Positions 50,028 to 61,683 of a stretch of DNA of 64,000 nt are shown here, one piece after another. The translations under genes and the position numbers were made by a program. Where the stretch lies: the NCBI RefSeq assembly GCF_964204865.1, contig NC_135255.1, positions 11,313,135-11,377,134 on the forward strand, written 5' to 3'. Origin of the DNA: Styela clava (Eukaryota > Chordata > Ascidiacea > Stolidobranchia > Styelidae). Position 1 is the first letter of the stretch. The number at the start of each line of letters is the position of its first letter. Below the pieces are notes generated by a model. That model saw only the letters and a list, made by a program, of their open reading frames with translations, was not told where the DNA came from and made no database searches.

Positions 50028-51770
50028 ATGGATCCCGGAAAAGATCAAAATATGGATGATATGTCACAAGCTGACAAAGAGCGGTTTGCAAGAGAAAATC
50101 ATTCAGAAATTGAAAGACGTAGGCGCAATAAAATGACCGCATATATCACTGAACTATCGGACATGGTACCTAGTTGTAGTGCATTGGCAAGAAAACCAGA
50201 CAAACTGACTATACTTCGCATGGCAGTTTCTCATATGAAGCAGTTGAGGGTGGGAATGGCTGGTGGAGGACTGGATAGCGCATACAAACCAGCATTTTTA
50301 ACTGACCAAGAATTGAAGCATCTGGTCCTTGAGTCTGCAGATGGCTTTCTCTTTGTTGCATCTTGCGAAACTGGCCAAGTAATCTATGTGTCTGATACTG
50401 TTACATCAGTTCTCAGTCAAGCTCATTCTGATTGGCTTGGCCACAGTTTGTATGATCTAATTCATCCACAGGATGTTGCCAAAGTGCAAGAGCAATTGAA
50501 TCTCAACGATACACAGAATACCGGCCGTATGCTTGACTTGAAAACTGGTACTGTCAAAAAGGAGGGACAACAAAGTTCAGTACGAATGTGCAACGGATCT
50601 CGTCGTGCTTTCATTTGTCGCATGAGATGTGGCAAAGTACAAGTTAATACCAATGGTCCAAGATATCAGCGTGCCAGAAATACTCTCGGCCATACTGGCG
50701 ATGGTGAAGATATGCATACAGTTACGCATGTTACTGGTTATATAAAACCTTGGCCTCCATCTGGATATACTGGAGCCGATGCACAGCCGGATGTGTTGGA
50801 AGATATGGCTGGTCAGAACTCCAACGGCAATACAGACTATTGTCTGGTTGCAATTGCAAGACTTCAGATAACAAGTCACCCCACGTTCGGAGATCTCAAT
50901 CCTACAAGTGATGCAACTGAATTTGTTTCCCGACACAATTTTGACAATGTATATACGTTTGTTGATATGCGAGTGACGAGCATACTTGGATATCAACCAC
51001 AAGACTTGCTCGGAAAGAGGCCTGTAGATTTCTACCATCCCGACGATGCAGAACAAGCTCAAGAAAGTTTCAAACAGGTGATGCTGTTACGTGGACAGGT
51101 ATTTTCAATGGTATATAGATTCAGGGCTCAAAATGGTGAATATATTTGGATGCGCACCAGTACGTTTACTTTCCAAAATCCTTACAACAATGAAGTTGAG
51201 TATATTGTCTGTACGAATTCGCTAATGAAACAAAATCAGTCGCAACAACAAAGCGCTCCAACTTCACTACAAGAGGACCAAGTTCAGGACCAAAAAGGAA
51301 TGCCAGGTGGATATGGACATGTAAGGAGTGATCAGCAATATGGAAACAAGCCTACCCAATCTCCAGATGTTCAATCACCTACAACAACTCTCAATTATCC
51401 ACCACAAAATATTGCAACTGCTTCAGCACAAATTCCAAGTCAGTTTAGTCCCACGACTGTACCGATAGCTCAGCCAGGTTGGAATCCCGTAGGAGTCGGC
51501 GCAGCGGATCCCGTCAGTTCTCAGTATTCTCAAGCACTTTTGGATCGATACCAAGCGCCAGTTGCCCCTCAACAACAACATGGGGGGATGTATACAAATG
51601 CATCGTATCAAGCATCACCCCCAATTGGTGGGTATGTTGCAGATGGTCGGCCAACAGAAGCATATCCACAGTCCGAGACCATGATGTCTATGCTGGAACA
51701 AGGACCAAATGCTTATAACCAAGAAGAATTCACAGAGTTGAATATGTTCACACCTTTCTCGCAATCATAG
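50028..51770 (+). CDS. ARNT: Aryl hydrocarbon receptor nuclear translocator (HIF-1 beta), single coding exon
   Basis: ARNT is the common class II bHLH-PAS partner that dimerises with HIF-alpha, AHR and SIM proteins and binds E-box-like DNA in the nucleus. 580 residues. bHLH at about 16-74 with basic region [18 protein letters not shown] about 95-280 ([26 protein letters not shown]); PAS-B about 295-400 ([42 protein letters not shown]); then a Gln/Pro/Ser-rich tail ending [12 protein letters not shown], like the C-terminal activation segment of vertebrate ARNT. The whole coding region is one exon, unlike the many-exon vertebrate gene. The N-terminal nuclear-localisation segment known upstream of the bHLH in vertebrates is absent from this frame. 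A strong acceptor (TTTTCTGATATTTTTCAG) ends at 50001, 26 bases before the ATG. Splitting between ARNT and ARNT2 is not possible here. Confidence 0.95.
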   Translation: MDPGKDQNMDDMSQADKERFARENHSEIERRRRNKMTAYITELSDMVPSCSALARKPDKLTILRMAVSHMKQLRVGMAGGGLDSAYKPAFLTDQELKHLVLESADGFLFVASCETGQVIYVSDTVTSVLSQAHSDWLGHSLYDLIHPQDVAKVQEQLNLNDTQNTGRMLDLKTGTVKKEGQQSSVRMCNGSRRAFICRMRCGKVQVNTNGPRYQRARNTLGHTGDGEDMHTVTHVTGYIKPWPPSGYTGADAQPDVLEDMAGQNSNGNTDYCLVAIARLQITSHPTFGDLNPTSDATEFVSRHNFDNVYTFVDMRVTSILGYQPQDLLGKRPVDFYHPDDAEQAQESFKQVMLLRGQVFSMVYRFRAQNGEYIWMRTSTFTFQNPYNNEVEYIVCTNSLMKQNQSQQQSAPTSLQEDQVQDQKGMPGGYGHVRSDQQYGNKPTQSPDVQSPTTTLNYPPQNIATASAQIPSQFSPTTVPIAQPGWNPVGVGAADPVSSQYSQALLDRYQAPVAPQQQHGGMYTNASYQASPPIGGYVADGRPTEAYPQSETMMSMLEQGPNAYNQEEFTELNMFTPFSQS

Positions 51771-54154
51771 ACCTGAATGGTGAATCCAATACATTCTATG
51801 TAAAAATTGTATAAATATTAATCACCTAGTCATGATGATGTGGTAATTTTCACAATCAACTAGTAACTGGATATATGAAAACTAACAAAGCACTTACTAA
51901 TTGATAGTTATTGGGCTTTCTAGCATTGTATTTTATATTTTTATTTTATTCTTTTAAAATCTGTTTCTACCCTTAATCATGTCCATCTCTTTATCATGAG
52001 ATTAAAGTGAACTATTTTAATATACTTACATCAAATTTTGTTCAGAAAAGGAAAAGGTTAAACTCTCATACTAATGCAGTGTAGCTTCTGTAAATGAAAT
52101 GTATTACCAAGCATAGGTAAATCCAAGCAGCTTGAACAAAATCCAAGATATTCAAATTGTTTTAACCCAGATTTTAGCAATCGAAATCATCCTGCCTTGA
52201 AAATATTAAGCCTGACACCCAGTTATGCAGGTTCGCACCAAGCTGGAGAGTGTATCAATGCCATTAATGATGAAAACATTTCTTTACTTGAGTGTTTTTC
52301 ATCATATTTCTGAATAGCTATATCTTGGAATAATGTATTATATAAGTGTATTTTTCATATGTCAGGTTCTGATGTCATCATTATCAAATTACCAATACTG
52401 GTGTGTATTAACATAAGTCATGGATTGAATTTATCTAAAAAAAATTATTTGTGCAGAATTTCAAATTGATTATTAAATATTTGTGATACCAAGAACGAGA
52501 GGTGTGATCTTTGTAGATACTTCCAGAATGACCCAATAATTGTTCTCCCTTTTAAAGTTTTAATGCGTAAGATAAATAGTTATGATATTTCATTTTGCTG
52601 GTTTTTTGACCATTTTACCAAAATGATTTTATTTGCCAAACTGCTTGTTTTTTATTTTGCTATGTATATATTAATTGTATTTTTAGGAATTCTAATTTTT
52701 TAGAAATTACCTACTATGTGCATGTTAAGTTTCAGATTTGAACTGAAATGTCAGTAAAAGGGTTAATCAGAAATTACAAGGCTTTTTCATTCTGGTGTAT
52801 AATATAAAAATCGGTATTCAGTACTCCTTTCGAGTTGTATGTTCATGGAAACTCATAGTTAACTTTTTTAAAGTAAAAAATAGTTGAAAATTTGAGGTTA
52901 TGGTTACATCTTTGTATAATAGCAGATCAGTGATTGAAATTTCCAAGTCATGTAGTTTTATGTCTATCTGTAAACTGTCTGTTACTTTTTGCATAGAGAT
53001 TTATCTTAGTAGTCCGCATGTATTCTTGGTAAGTGTGCAGCAATAATCTAAATAATATTGAAAATGACACTTTTCTGTATTTTGAATGAAGTTTATAACA
53101 TTTTCAAGTTTTTACTGATTACGGTTTTGTTTTGGTTACAAAATATGTTACCCTTTAATCATGGGTATATTTTAAATTGAATTCTCGCCTAGCGCCCGAT
53201 GGCCAAGATTTATGTTACACTTTGTTTGAGTTAGCATTGACTAGAATCATTCATTTTGAAAATTTTAATGCAAAAGAAACAAAAATGTGATGTCATATTG
53301 ATTAATTTAAAAATAAGTTGATAAAAGACCAGTTAATTAAATTAAGTCTGGCATATTTGTTTCCTTATTATTAATATTGAACATTAAAATGCTTGCTTTC
53401 CCAGAACTTTGTAAATATTTTCCCTGACTGGGCCTAATTACGGCCTATAATTATTATTATGGCAGCACGTTAAATTTACATTTAATATGGTTCACTTCAT
53501 CAAAGTATGAGCTTGCAATTTCATTTGTTGAAACCTACAGGCATAAATTTATAATGAAGCACTAATATTTTTTGTGTATAAATACATTGATTTTAATACG
53601 AGTTTCAGTTTCAATTTTATTACTACTACCAGGCAAGATTATTCAAGCTATTTGTTTCTTTCCTATTATTTACCTATCTTGACTTTCGTGATTGTATTCG
53701 TTTGTGCTTCATCAGTTTGCTAGCTTTATCAGTTTGACCACCTAAATGAATGAAGTCCTGTATAGCTCACTTTCACATTCCCCATTGTTGTACTTGTTTT
53801 GATAGTGCCCTCAGATGTTAGTCATAACAGTTGGTCTGGTTGGTTTTTAATAAAGGGTTAGAATCGGACTTTTTATAGTTTTTGAAAAGGAACCATTACC
53901 CAGTTATAAGTACAGAATGTTGTATTCCATAAAGTTTATTATTATTATTTGATTTCATCAGTCTGAATTGCATTCACTGGTGGTAGGGTATGTTTAGATT
54001 GCAAACAAAATGTGTGATTGATGAGGCATTTTTGATTAAAATTTTTTTAAAGATTTCAACAGTGTAAGTAATTATTGCAGATGCAGTGTGCACTTTTTTA
54101 AAACGTGTAAATGCTTTTGTTTCATTTATCATCTGTACATCTTGCTTTCCTTAG
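51771..54154 (+). other. ARNT 3' UTR and short gap to POGLUT
   Basis: No ORF of note. An AATAAA at 53849-53854 is the most likely poly(A) signal, giving a 3' UTR of about 2.1 kb; only about 280 bp then separate it from the acceptor before POGLUT. No transposon was recognised, unlike most of the window. Confidence 0.5.
54140..54154 (+). promoter_or_regulatory. Strong splice acceptor just upstream of POGLUT ATG
   Basis: CTTGCTTTCCTTAG ends 17 bases before the ATG at 54172. Same arrangement as in ARNT: 5'-UTR intron or trans-splice acceptor. Confidence 0.5.
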
Positions 54155-54171
54155 GTCTTAACTCAAATAAA

Positions 54172-55689
54172 ATGTTGCGGAGAGGAAGTACTATACTGAA
54201 CAATGGATTATGGGTGGTATTGCTTTCATTAGCCTGCAGCATTTTCAGGTGCTGTTTATCTGCTAAGGTTGACCTGTCAAAGACAATTGTATCTGGACCT
54301 GGCATAGTGGATGATGCCACTTTGCCAGTGCGGTATGTATATATTCATCCTCATGATAGTAAAGGAAAACCAATCACAAAAGACCTTGGAGATGGAGCGT
54401 TTTCATTAACTGTCACAAAAAATGGGCAAAATATCAGAGCGTGGAGACAAGTTTTAAACTTACACAATGGAACTTATATTGCACGTTTTCGTCTATATGA
54501 CTTTGGTGGGGACATTGAAATGTCATTGAAGTATCAGAGTAAACATGTTGCTAAATCACCGTACAAACTTATCAATGTATATGGAGATGAGTGCTACTGT
54601 CCCATGCCTCTTAAAAAGTGGACAGAGGCACTAAAATGCCCTGCAACCTTTGATCAGGTTGAAAGAGATCTTGAAATCTTTGAAAAAATTGACCTTGACG
54701 ATCTTGTGAAAAAGGGAATTCCGAAGTTTGGTGTACATCACTCCTTTTGCCATTATGTTGTTAAAAGTAACAAAATTTATAGACAATGCCATGGAAAATA
54801 CACAGATTTCAAAATGTTCATGGATGCAACTCTATTATCATTGACTAAAAAGTTGAAGCTTCCGGATGTTGAGTTTTTAATAAATTTAGGAGACTGGCCT
54901 CTTGAGAGAGGTTCAAAGGAACAAGCTCATCCCATATTTTCATGGTGTGGTTCAGACAAAACATTAGACATAGTACTGCCTACTTATGATATTACGCAAT
55001 CAGTATTTGAAATGCTTGGCAGAGTAAGTCTAGACATATTCTCAGTTCAAGCCAACACTGGTCCAAACTGGGAGAAAAAATCAAATAAAGGATTTTTCAG
55101 AGGTCGAGATAGTAGACAAGAACGACTTGATCTTGCCGCAATGAGTTTAGCAAATCCGGATTTGCTCGATGTTGCAATTACTAATTATTTTTTCTTCAAA
55201 CAAGATGAAGAAAAATATGGCAAAAAAGTGAAACATGTATCGTTTTTTGAATTCTTTAAACACAAGTATCAGCTTAATGTTGATGGCACTGTTGCTGCGT
55301 ATCGACTTCCTTATTTGCTGGTCGGAGATGGATTAGTTTTCAAGCAGGAATCTGAGTATTACGAGCATTTCTATAAAGACTTGAAACCTTGGGTTCATTT
55401 TGTGCCTCTAAAAAGAGACTTATCGGATGTCATTGAAAAAATTAAATGGGCTCGTGAACATGATGATGAAGCTCGGAAAATACAACAAGCAGCTACAAAA
55501 CTAGCAAGAGAAATTTTGACTCCCGATAGAATCTTATGTTACTACGTTGTTGCTTTCAATGAGTACGCAAAACGACAGACGAGACCAGTTAAAGTTTTGA
55601 AGAAGATGGAAATGGTGAAACAGCCTGACAAAAAATGTTCATGTCATAGAAAGAAAGCAAAACCTAAATCAAAAAAAGAGGAGCTATGA
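54172..55689 (+). CDS. Protein O-glucosyltransferase 2/3 (KDELC type), single coding exon
   Basis: ER-lumen enzyme that adds O-glucose to EGF-like repeats (Notch, fibrillins). 505 residues, close to the 502-507 of vertebrate POGLUT2/3. The start at 54172 (MLRRGSTIL) is chosen because a signal peptide follows (LWVVLLSLACSIF) and an acceptor (TTGCTTTCCTTAG) ends 17 bases upstream; the open frame extends to 54088 but that part looks intronic. A filamin-type domain covers about residues 35-145 (KTIVSGPGIVDDATLPVRY, then GDGAFSLTV). The CAP10/glucosyltransferase domain fills the rest (LINLGDWPLE, then FFRGRDSRQERLDL near residue 310). The C-terminus ends in KKEEL, a KDEL-like ER-retention signal as in POGLUT3. 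Vertebrate homologues have about ten exons; here coding is uninterrupted. It cannot be assigned to POGLUT2 or 3 by eye. Confidence 0.95.
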   Translation: MLRRGSTILNNGLWVVLLSLACSIFRCCLSAKVDLSKTIVSGPGIVDDATLPVRYVYIHPHDSKGKPITKDLGDGAFSLTVTKNGQNIRAWRQVLNLHNGTYIARFRLYDFGGDIEMSLKYQSKHVAKSPYKLINVYGDECYCPMPLKKWTEALKCPATFDQVERDLEIFEKIDLDDLVKKGIPKFGVHHSFCHYVVKSNKIYRQCHGKYTDFKMFMDATLLSLTKKLKLPDVEFLINLGDWPLERGSKEQAHPIFSWCGSDKTLDIVLPTYDITQSVFEMLGRVSLDIFSVQANTGPNWEKKSNKGFFRGRDSRQERLDLAAMSLANPDLLDVAITNYFFFKQDEEKYGKKVKHVSFFEFFKHKYQLNVDGTVAAYRLPYLLVGDGLVFKQESEYYEHFYKDLKPWVHFVPLKRDLSDVIEKIKWAREHDDEARKIQQAATKLAREILTPDRILCYYVVAFNEYAKRQTRPVKVLKKMEMVKQPDKKCSCHRKKAKPKSKKEEL

Positions 55690-56907
55690 GATGATGCAAT
55701 TAATTTATTTTAAATTCTTGTAGGAAATCTCTAACTCAATATTATAGCTTCCAATGCTTATGCATATTAATGCCAGCCCTGCCTCGTGTAGCCATGCTAT
55801 TATATATGATACACAATATAATGTAAATATTAAACTAGCAACGCCAAAATGTTGCAATTTGTTGTGGCACTATGGACGAATGCTATAACTGTACGTAAAT
55901 AGCAGTCAATTCGTCGTAGATATTGAAATGATTACCTAATATCCACACATAGTAATTTTGTATACAATGCATGCATATTTTGAATTTTCATATCCATTAG
56001 TTTTACACTTCATACAACAACATAGCAAACAATTTCATTACATGTGTAGATCATAATCTTAGGGATTAGAGAGCCTTTTTGTCTAGCAATTTGTTTAATG
56101 CTTCCATATTGCCACTGTACGCTCAAATTATGTCTTGTTGGTATACTTTTATATATTTGATGCCTTACTACCACTGCCAGAAAAATTATGTTGCTGAGTT
56201 TTTCACTGCTGCAATTGAATGACTTTTTTTTGTATGTTGTATAATGTTCTACTATCACACAATGAAATTTCTATAGCATATACCCAGGCCATTAAAATTA
56301 TTTCTGATTTATAATTATTATGCATCGTTCTTACTTTAAGATCTAATGAATTTTGCAGCATAGGTGTGCCATATATATAACCTTCTATCAAAAAAATACA
56401 CTTATACATCAATAGCAAGTTGTAATTGTTCTAGGATGCAGCGAATTGTTACAGCAAAAAAAATACTCTGATACAGAATCAATAAGCTAGCTATATCTCA
56501 TCTGAATGAAAGAAAATCCCTTCATACCACACAAAAAAAGTGATACAAATTGGTGCATTGAAAACAAGTTTTGCGGAGAAATTTATTACCACACAAACTC
56601 TCAAATGCTTCACAACATACAGTGGTTAAAGTTACAAATCAACTGCACACATGGGTGGGTAGGCAATGTCGAACCAGACGAATTACGGTCGCCACCCAAC
56701 TTTAGAAGCTTTTTACCTAGAAATGGCTACTTGTACACAGCTTCGTTTGAAGTGAAAACCATAGCATTCGGAAAGAATTATATAGCATAGAATGTGAAAC
56801 GATAGTTCTGTTTCTGTCAATAATTTCTTATTTTTTGCCCCAGTATTTCATCACTTTTCTACACTAACTATCGAATGCTTCTTCACCATATTTAGCATAC
56901 CATATAC
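55690..56907. other. Region downstream of POGLUT
   Basis: Probably includes the POGLUT 3' UTR, but no canonical AATAAA was found nearby. A 94-codon frame at 56506-56790 (from MKENPFIPHKKSDTNW) matches nothing I know and is not called. Confidence 0.35.
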
Positions 56908-56945
56908 CAGTGGCGGCGCGTGGTCATTTTGACAACCGGGGCAAG

Positions 56946-57110
56946 CTACTGCAGGACCAAGTCACCCCCATCTACGGGGACAGGATGAGCGCTGTAAGTT
57001 CTCCCATCATTTTATGAGTATAAAAACCTACTGCGGGACCAAGTCACCCCCATCTACGGGGACAGGATGAGCGCTGTAAGTTCTCCCATCATTTTATGAG
57101 TATAAAAACC
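56946..57110. repeat. Two-copy tandem duplication of about 82 bp inside H1
   Basis: GGACCAAGTCACCCCCATCT and the following CTACGGGGACAGGATGAGCG, then TTCTCCCATCATTTTATGAG, occur twice in a row. Element 43010-46582 has a single copy near 46465-46545. Confidence 0.85.
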
Positions 57111-57367
57111 ATTCCATCGGCAAAAGCGACATTTTTTAACGATAAGGCAGTGTATTTAAAACCGGTCCAAGTCAAGGGATTAATAAATATAGACATCAAA
57201 GGAAAGGCAATATTTACCCAGATAAATACAATGACATATTAACAAAAACTTCGGGAGAGCAGACAAAACCTAAAATAAGGTTTAAAACGTTACTATGAAG
57301 AAAGGAAAGGTAATGCAAAGATAAGGACATGCGTCGCTCACTCATAGATATATATGCTGCTAGACTT

Positions 57368-60146
57368 CTACTGCTTGAACATATATGCAACACGCCGCGG
57401 TTTCTTGGAAGCAAAATGCTCAATAACGCGCTGATTAAAGTCATGCATCCCAGAAATAACGTCTCTGTGAATGGATAAAACAGCCAAGGAATTTAATCTA
57501 TCTTGCTTCATTGTGTTTCTGAGATACGTTTTAATACGCTTCAGCGTGCTGAATGTTCGCTCTGCGTCGGCGGAAGAAATAGGCGTCGGCAAAATGATGT
57601 CCACAAATTTTGCAGACGCCGCAAAGTTAGTTACTAGAGTGTTATCTATGAGGAACCCATAGAGCACGCAAGTTGATGTGATGTTCAAAAAAGTTTGATT
57701 GGTGTATATACATCGCAATTCATTTTCCAATTTACCCACGTTTATCGTGGGCTAAAATTGGAGACAGTAGCCAACAAATGGATGGGAAATTGACGTGCAA
57801 ATTTTGAAAAATTTTTGGGGTTCATCAAAGAGAACGCGGCAAGGTGTTCAGTGCGCAGACGATCGCCTATTTGATTCACCAGAATGTCACAGCATTCCTT
57901 TGCAGACAAAATCAAACGCTGCGTTGTTTGCCCGCGGCGTAAAGAAGCACTCCATGTGTCGTCGTATTTTTTTTCCCGGATACGAGATACAGCATCGCAG
58001 AAGTCTGAAATACACGACTGCACAGACGCTCCATCCATTAGCCTTGACTGCAATGCGCCGTATGATACATCCACGTGATAGAATATTGTGGAGAAAAAAG
58101 CGAGAAAAAATGAAAACTCACCATTTTCTAGCAGACGCTTTAGACCTGCCGCCTCCCTCACAGAGCGTTCGTCCCAAACCGGAGAGCTCTGAATGCCATT
58201 GAAACACTCAATGAGCTCAGAGTCCTCAGACCTAATTTCGGACACGCCCTGCACCACGCGTGATCGGAAGTTCCAACGTGTTGGTGCACAAGCTGGGAGA
58301 CGGCGGCTACATATCTGGTGAAGGAGGTCAGAGCGGTTCGGCGAAACGGAAAAAATGAAGAAAACCCCGAAACATTTGCAAAAAATATACGTACGAGAGG
58401 GGTATCAAGACACATATTTTTAATAACGAGGTTAAATTGGTGTGCATAACAATGTAAAAAATGCGCATGAGGAAAATCTTCTTTTATATAAACTTGAACA
58501 CCATGTTTCGACCCACTCATGACTGCCGCGCCGTCATAAGTTTGAGCTATCAATTTTGACTTCGCGTTGTAAGCTGTAACACTTCTTTCAGTACAGCCGA
58601 TATCCCGCAAGCCGTGCGATCAACGATTGGTACAAAGTTGTGAAATCTCTCGGTAGGTTTACCATCTTTCACAAACCGAAAAATCACAGCCAGTTGGGAA
58701 ACGCACGTGATGTCAGTTGTCTCGTCAGACTGAATCGAAAGGAACTGGCAATTCTCAATTTCCAGAGCCAAATGTTGCAAATAAATTTTATACATTGAGT
58801 CGAGCAAATCATTTTGGATATCCTTAGAAGATGTCCCTTGTGTAACAGTTGCGGCATCAAGATTAGAGATGTACCGATGTATCGGTATCGGGTATCGGCA
58901 ATATCGGCCATTTTTACGGTATCGGCCATGTATCGGTATCGGTGAGATTAAGACCGATATTTCCGATATATTTACCTTTTTGATATGGTCGAGAATGTTT
59001 TAAAGATAAGTTGGAATACTACTTTTTAATTTATTTTTTGTCTGGAGAGATCGAGAGCTATGAGCCATACATGTCCCCACCCCCGCGAGAGAATAGGATT
59101 CACGTGTTTTTAGCTATTTATCAGCCAAATATCTCAACTAATTTGGCTATTTTCGCTGTCAAATTTTTATATTGAAATTTTTAATATTACATAGTAATTA
59201 TGAAGAAATATATCAACACGGCACATAACAAAAAGCAATTAGACGCCCAGTTTTAAATCATACAGTGGAATTGGGGTCCTTATTAACGGCACATGGACTT
59301 TTGGCACGGGTATAAATTTTGACTGTTTGTCGTCAAGTACGAGTGTCATTTAGTCCGTCGACATCAATAAACTAAATTCCGACACAATTATCCCTCTACG
59401 CAGGTATATATAGATATATTGACATGACCGCCTAGCCCTAGACTATCACAAAATATATGAATGCAATTGTATAATATTATAAAATAGTAAAGTAAAAAAA
59501 CGTCCTCGACGGTTATAGGTAGGCCTTCTTTTGGTCGGTGCTGATTGATATTCTTTCATGTTGGCTTTGACTTACTTATTGCGTCGACGATTACGATTAG
59601 CGACGAAATGAAATATTTGAAAAATGCTTTTAATTTGATCGTAGGACGGCGGCTCTAGAATGTGTGGGTGATATTCGATATTCTTTTAAACACGAATAAC
59701 GATTTTTGAAGGTCGCGATATTAACATTAAATTCATATTGGACATCCCGGCTTATGAGTTTCAATTGAACACCGAGATTACTAGCGTTACTGTACAATGT
59801 ATCTTAATCAGTTAAAGCATATGGATACCAATCATTAATTTCATATTATGCGACATATATATCTTTTTTTTCGATTTCAAATATTGTGTACTATGAACAA
59901 CGCTCAGAGACCATTGTTTTAACCCGTCTGCCCTACACAACACACCTAATTAAGTAATATTTACATAGTATCGGTATCGGAATATCGGTAATATCGGCCT
60001 TTTTGTAGTATCGGCGTATCGGTATCGGTATCGGCGTTTTTAGCTGGTATCGGATCGGTATCGGTATCGGCGACAAAAGTGGTATCGGTACATCTCTAAT
60101 CAAGATGATCTCTCAATACTGTATCTAGGGATGCGGTGTATTCCAC
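57368..60146 (-). pseudogene. hAT transposase (ZMYM1-like), C-terminal part, frameshifted and interrupted
   Basis: Read on the minus strand: VEYTASLDTVLRDHLD (60099-60146), then after the inserted element AATVTQGTSSKDIQNDLLDS, LSIQSDETTDITCVSQLAVI (DUF4371-type catalytic region with the first acidic motif), LIAQTYDGAAVMSGSKHGVQ, HCYAHQFNLV, PTRWNFRS, and finally the hATC dimerisation domain TPISSADAERTFSTLKRIKT ending at a stop at 57368. At least three frame changes (near 58590, 58300 and 57745) make it inactive, but the motif order is complete. The N-terminal part is found on the other strand at 60556-61125. Confidence 0.88.
58864..60098. mobile_element. Non-coding hAT element with TATCGG arrays, inserted in the H1 transposase
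   Basis: Left end TAGAGATGTACCGATGTATC, right end GTATCGGTACATCTCTA. Exact 8-bp duplication ATCAAGAT at 58856-58863 and 60099-60106. Both subterminal regions are packed with GTATCGG/TATCGGC repeats in opposite orientation, probably transposase-binding sites. 1235 bp, no transposase frame. Confidence 0.95.
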
Positions 60147-60147
60147 C

Positions 60148-61125
60148 CAGTGGCGGCGCGTCAATAGGGCCAACCGGGGCAATGCCCCGGTTGTTTTTTC
60201 GGTATAATAAAAAATATTTGAAAAATACCTCAATATCGGTTGCACAGACTGTCTACACTAGCCATATTCTCCCAACATGGTTCATTTTTTGCTCGCAAAG
60301 CCTTCGCCGAACGTCGACGGGGCGACGCCGATTTTGCCCCGGTTGCTCATTGTATATCGTATTCTCTCTTTTATGTTCCACTCTCCGCGTTTGTCTCGTT
60401 TGTTTTCTGTTTCTTTTATTAAATCATCGGGGCTAGCCCCGAAATTATGACGACACAATGCCGACGTTTCTTACAACAACGTGTTGACATATTCACGCAT
60501 TCCTTCTCGTTCGTTGGTTGCTTGAAGAGTTGATAGTTTCCTCTTAGACCTCATAATGAATAAGGTTGATGCACTACTTCGCACTCCGTTTTCGCAGCTG
60601 CCGCTGGAACAAAAAGTAGAGGTACAACGTCTTGGGCCTTATCAACCAAAAAATTGTTCACTGGAACAATCCCATGACGGAGGAAAGCGTCGGCGTACAT
60701 TCTGCGCAGAAACTTGGTATAAAAAACACGAATGGTTGTGTTACAGCGAGGACAAAAATGCACTTTTTTGTTTTTATTGCCTACTTTTTGCTACCGCCCG
60801 TGACTCACGTTGGTGTAAATTTGGTTTTAAAGATCTTTCCGAGCGTGCCAGGGATCATCAATCTTCTATGGAGCATCTGGACAATGCAGTAAAATACCGA
60901 ACATTCGGAAATGTTAATATTGCAGTACAGTTGGATGAAGGACGCGCGGTTTCTATTCGTCGGCACAACCAAAACGTCGAGAAAAACCGCCATGTTATCG
61001 GTCGATTGATAGATGTTTTGAAGTTCATTGGTTGTCACGAGCTGTCCCTCCGTGGGCACGATGAACGGGCTGGCTCTTCTACTAGAGGGGTATTTTTGGA
61101 TATGGTGGAATACACCGCATCCCTA
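60148..61125 (+). mobile_element. hAT family H1 element, left half
   Basis: Starts CAGTGGCGGCGCGTCAATAG at 60148 and matches 43010-43125 and then 46043-46260, followed by the N-terminal part of the transposase. Ends at CATCCCTAGAT, where transposase similarity to the other half overlaps by about 25 bp. No right end follows. Confidence 0.85.
60556..61125 (+). pseudogene. hAT transposase (ZMYM1-like), N-terminal part with TTF-type zinc finger
   Basis: From ATG: MNKVDALLRTPFSQLPLEQK, then RTFCAETWYKKHEWLCYSED, FCFYCLLFATA, DHQSSMEHLDNA: the W..C..C-x(2)-C..H-x(5)-H order of TTF-type zinc fingers in hAT transposases. It stays open for 190 codons, then leaves transposase sequence after VEYTASLD and runs into unrelated DNA (stop at 61254). 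The start fits other ZMYM1-like transposases ('LG.YQP'). Confidence 0.85.
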
Positions 61126-61559
61126 GATCGCGGCGCACCTACACGAAAAATACGCTGCCTCGAAATAAAACACAATTTTGTCATCGTTAATGTGTACTTT
61201 ATGCCTTTTGAGTTTTATAAACATGTAGGCCTAATGAATAAAAGCAAAGATTAACTTTTATTTCTTATCCCTGCCTGGTTTTTTCTTAATATGCTAAAAA
61301 ATCACCCATGTTCGATAATCTCGGTTCAGCAAATGAATAAAGTGCAGCCTACAAAATTGCAGCTCTTCTGTTACGCAACAATAGACCCCACGTAACAGAA
61401 AGTGAACAACATAGAATGGTAAAATGAATTTGATTCATAAACACATAATTTGCAATAATGAGAAAATGAAATATGCAATGAGAAAATGAATGCAAAATCC
61501 GAAAATGAGACTGAACCTGAATTTTAAAAGTACAACAGATAGAGTACTTTGTGTAAATT

Positions 61560-61636
61560 TGATGTTCTCTTTGCGGCCCCTAAAATTCGTTTCGCGGCCC
61601 CTTCGAGGGCCGCGGCCCCTAGTTTGGGAAGCTCTG
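61560..61636. mobile_element. Unpaired hAT right end
   Basis: CGAGGGCCGCGGCCCCTAGT then TTTGGGAAGCTCTG is a hAT-type terminus with repeated GCGGCCCCT motifs. I found no left partner between 60 and 61.5 kb. Confidence 0.4.
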
Positions 61637-61640
61637 GTCT

Positions 61641-61683
61641 ACCGGTTAGGATTCAGCTTGTGAGACACCTTGGTGCGACAGCT
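61641..61683. repeat. Foldback family FB, half copy
   Basis: ACCGGTTAGGATTCAGCTTG and AGACACCTTGGTGCGACA match the loop and one arm of FB; adjacent to the hAT end. Confidence 0.4.

Larger units (their letters stand above)
56908..60147 (-). mobile_element. hAT family H1 element, right half (inverted relative to the left half at 60148)
   Basis: Begins at 56908 with CAGTGGCGGCGCGTGGTCAT, the inverted form of the right end of element 43010-46582, and continues through the right subterminal region into the C-terminal two-thirds of a transposase on the minus strand. It stops abruptly at 60147, directly against the left end of another H1 fragment. It contains an internal tandem duplication and a 1.2 kb hAT insertion. 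Confidence 0.85.

Noticed and set aside
50577..51062. 161-codon minus-strand ORF inside ARNT
   Set aside because: Antisense shadow of the conserved ARNT PAS region.
50028..55689. ARNT and POGLUT as ordinary processed retrocopies
   Set aside because: Frames are intact and full-length, no poly(A) tail or flanking target duplication is visible, two unrelated retrocopies side by side in the same orientation are unlikely, and both have strong acceptors before the ATG. Not excluded, so kept as an alternative.
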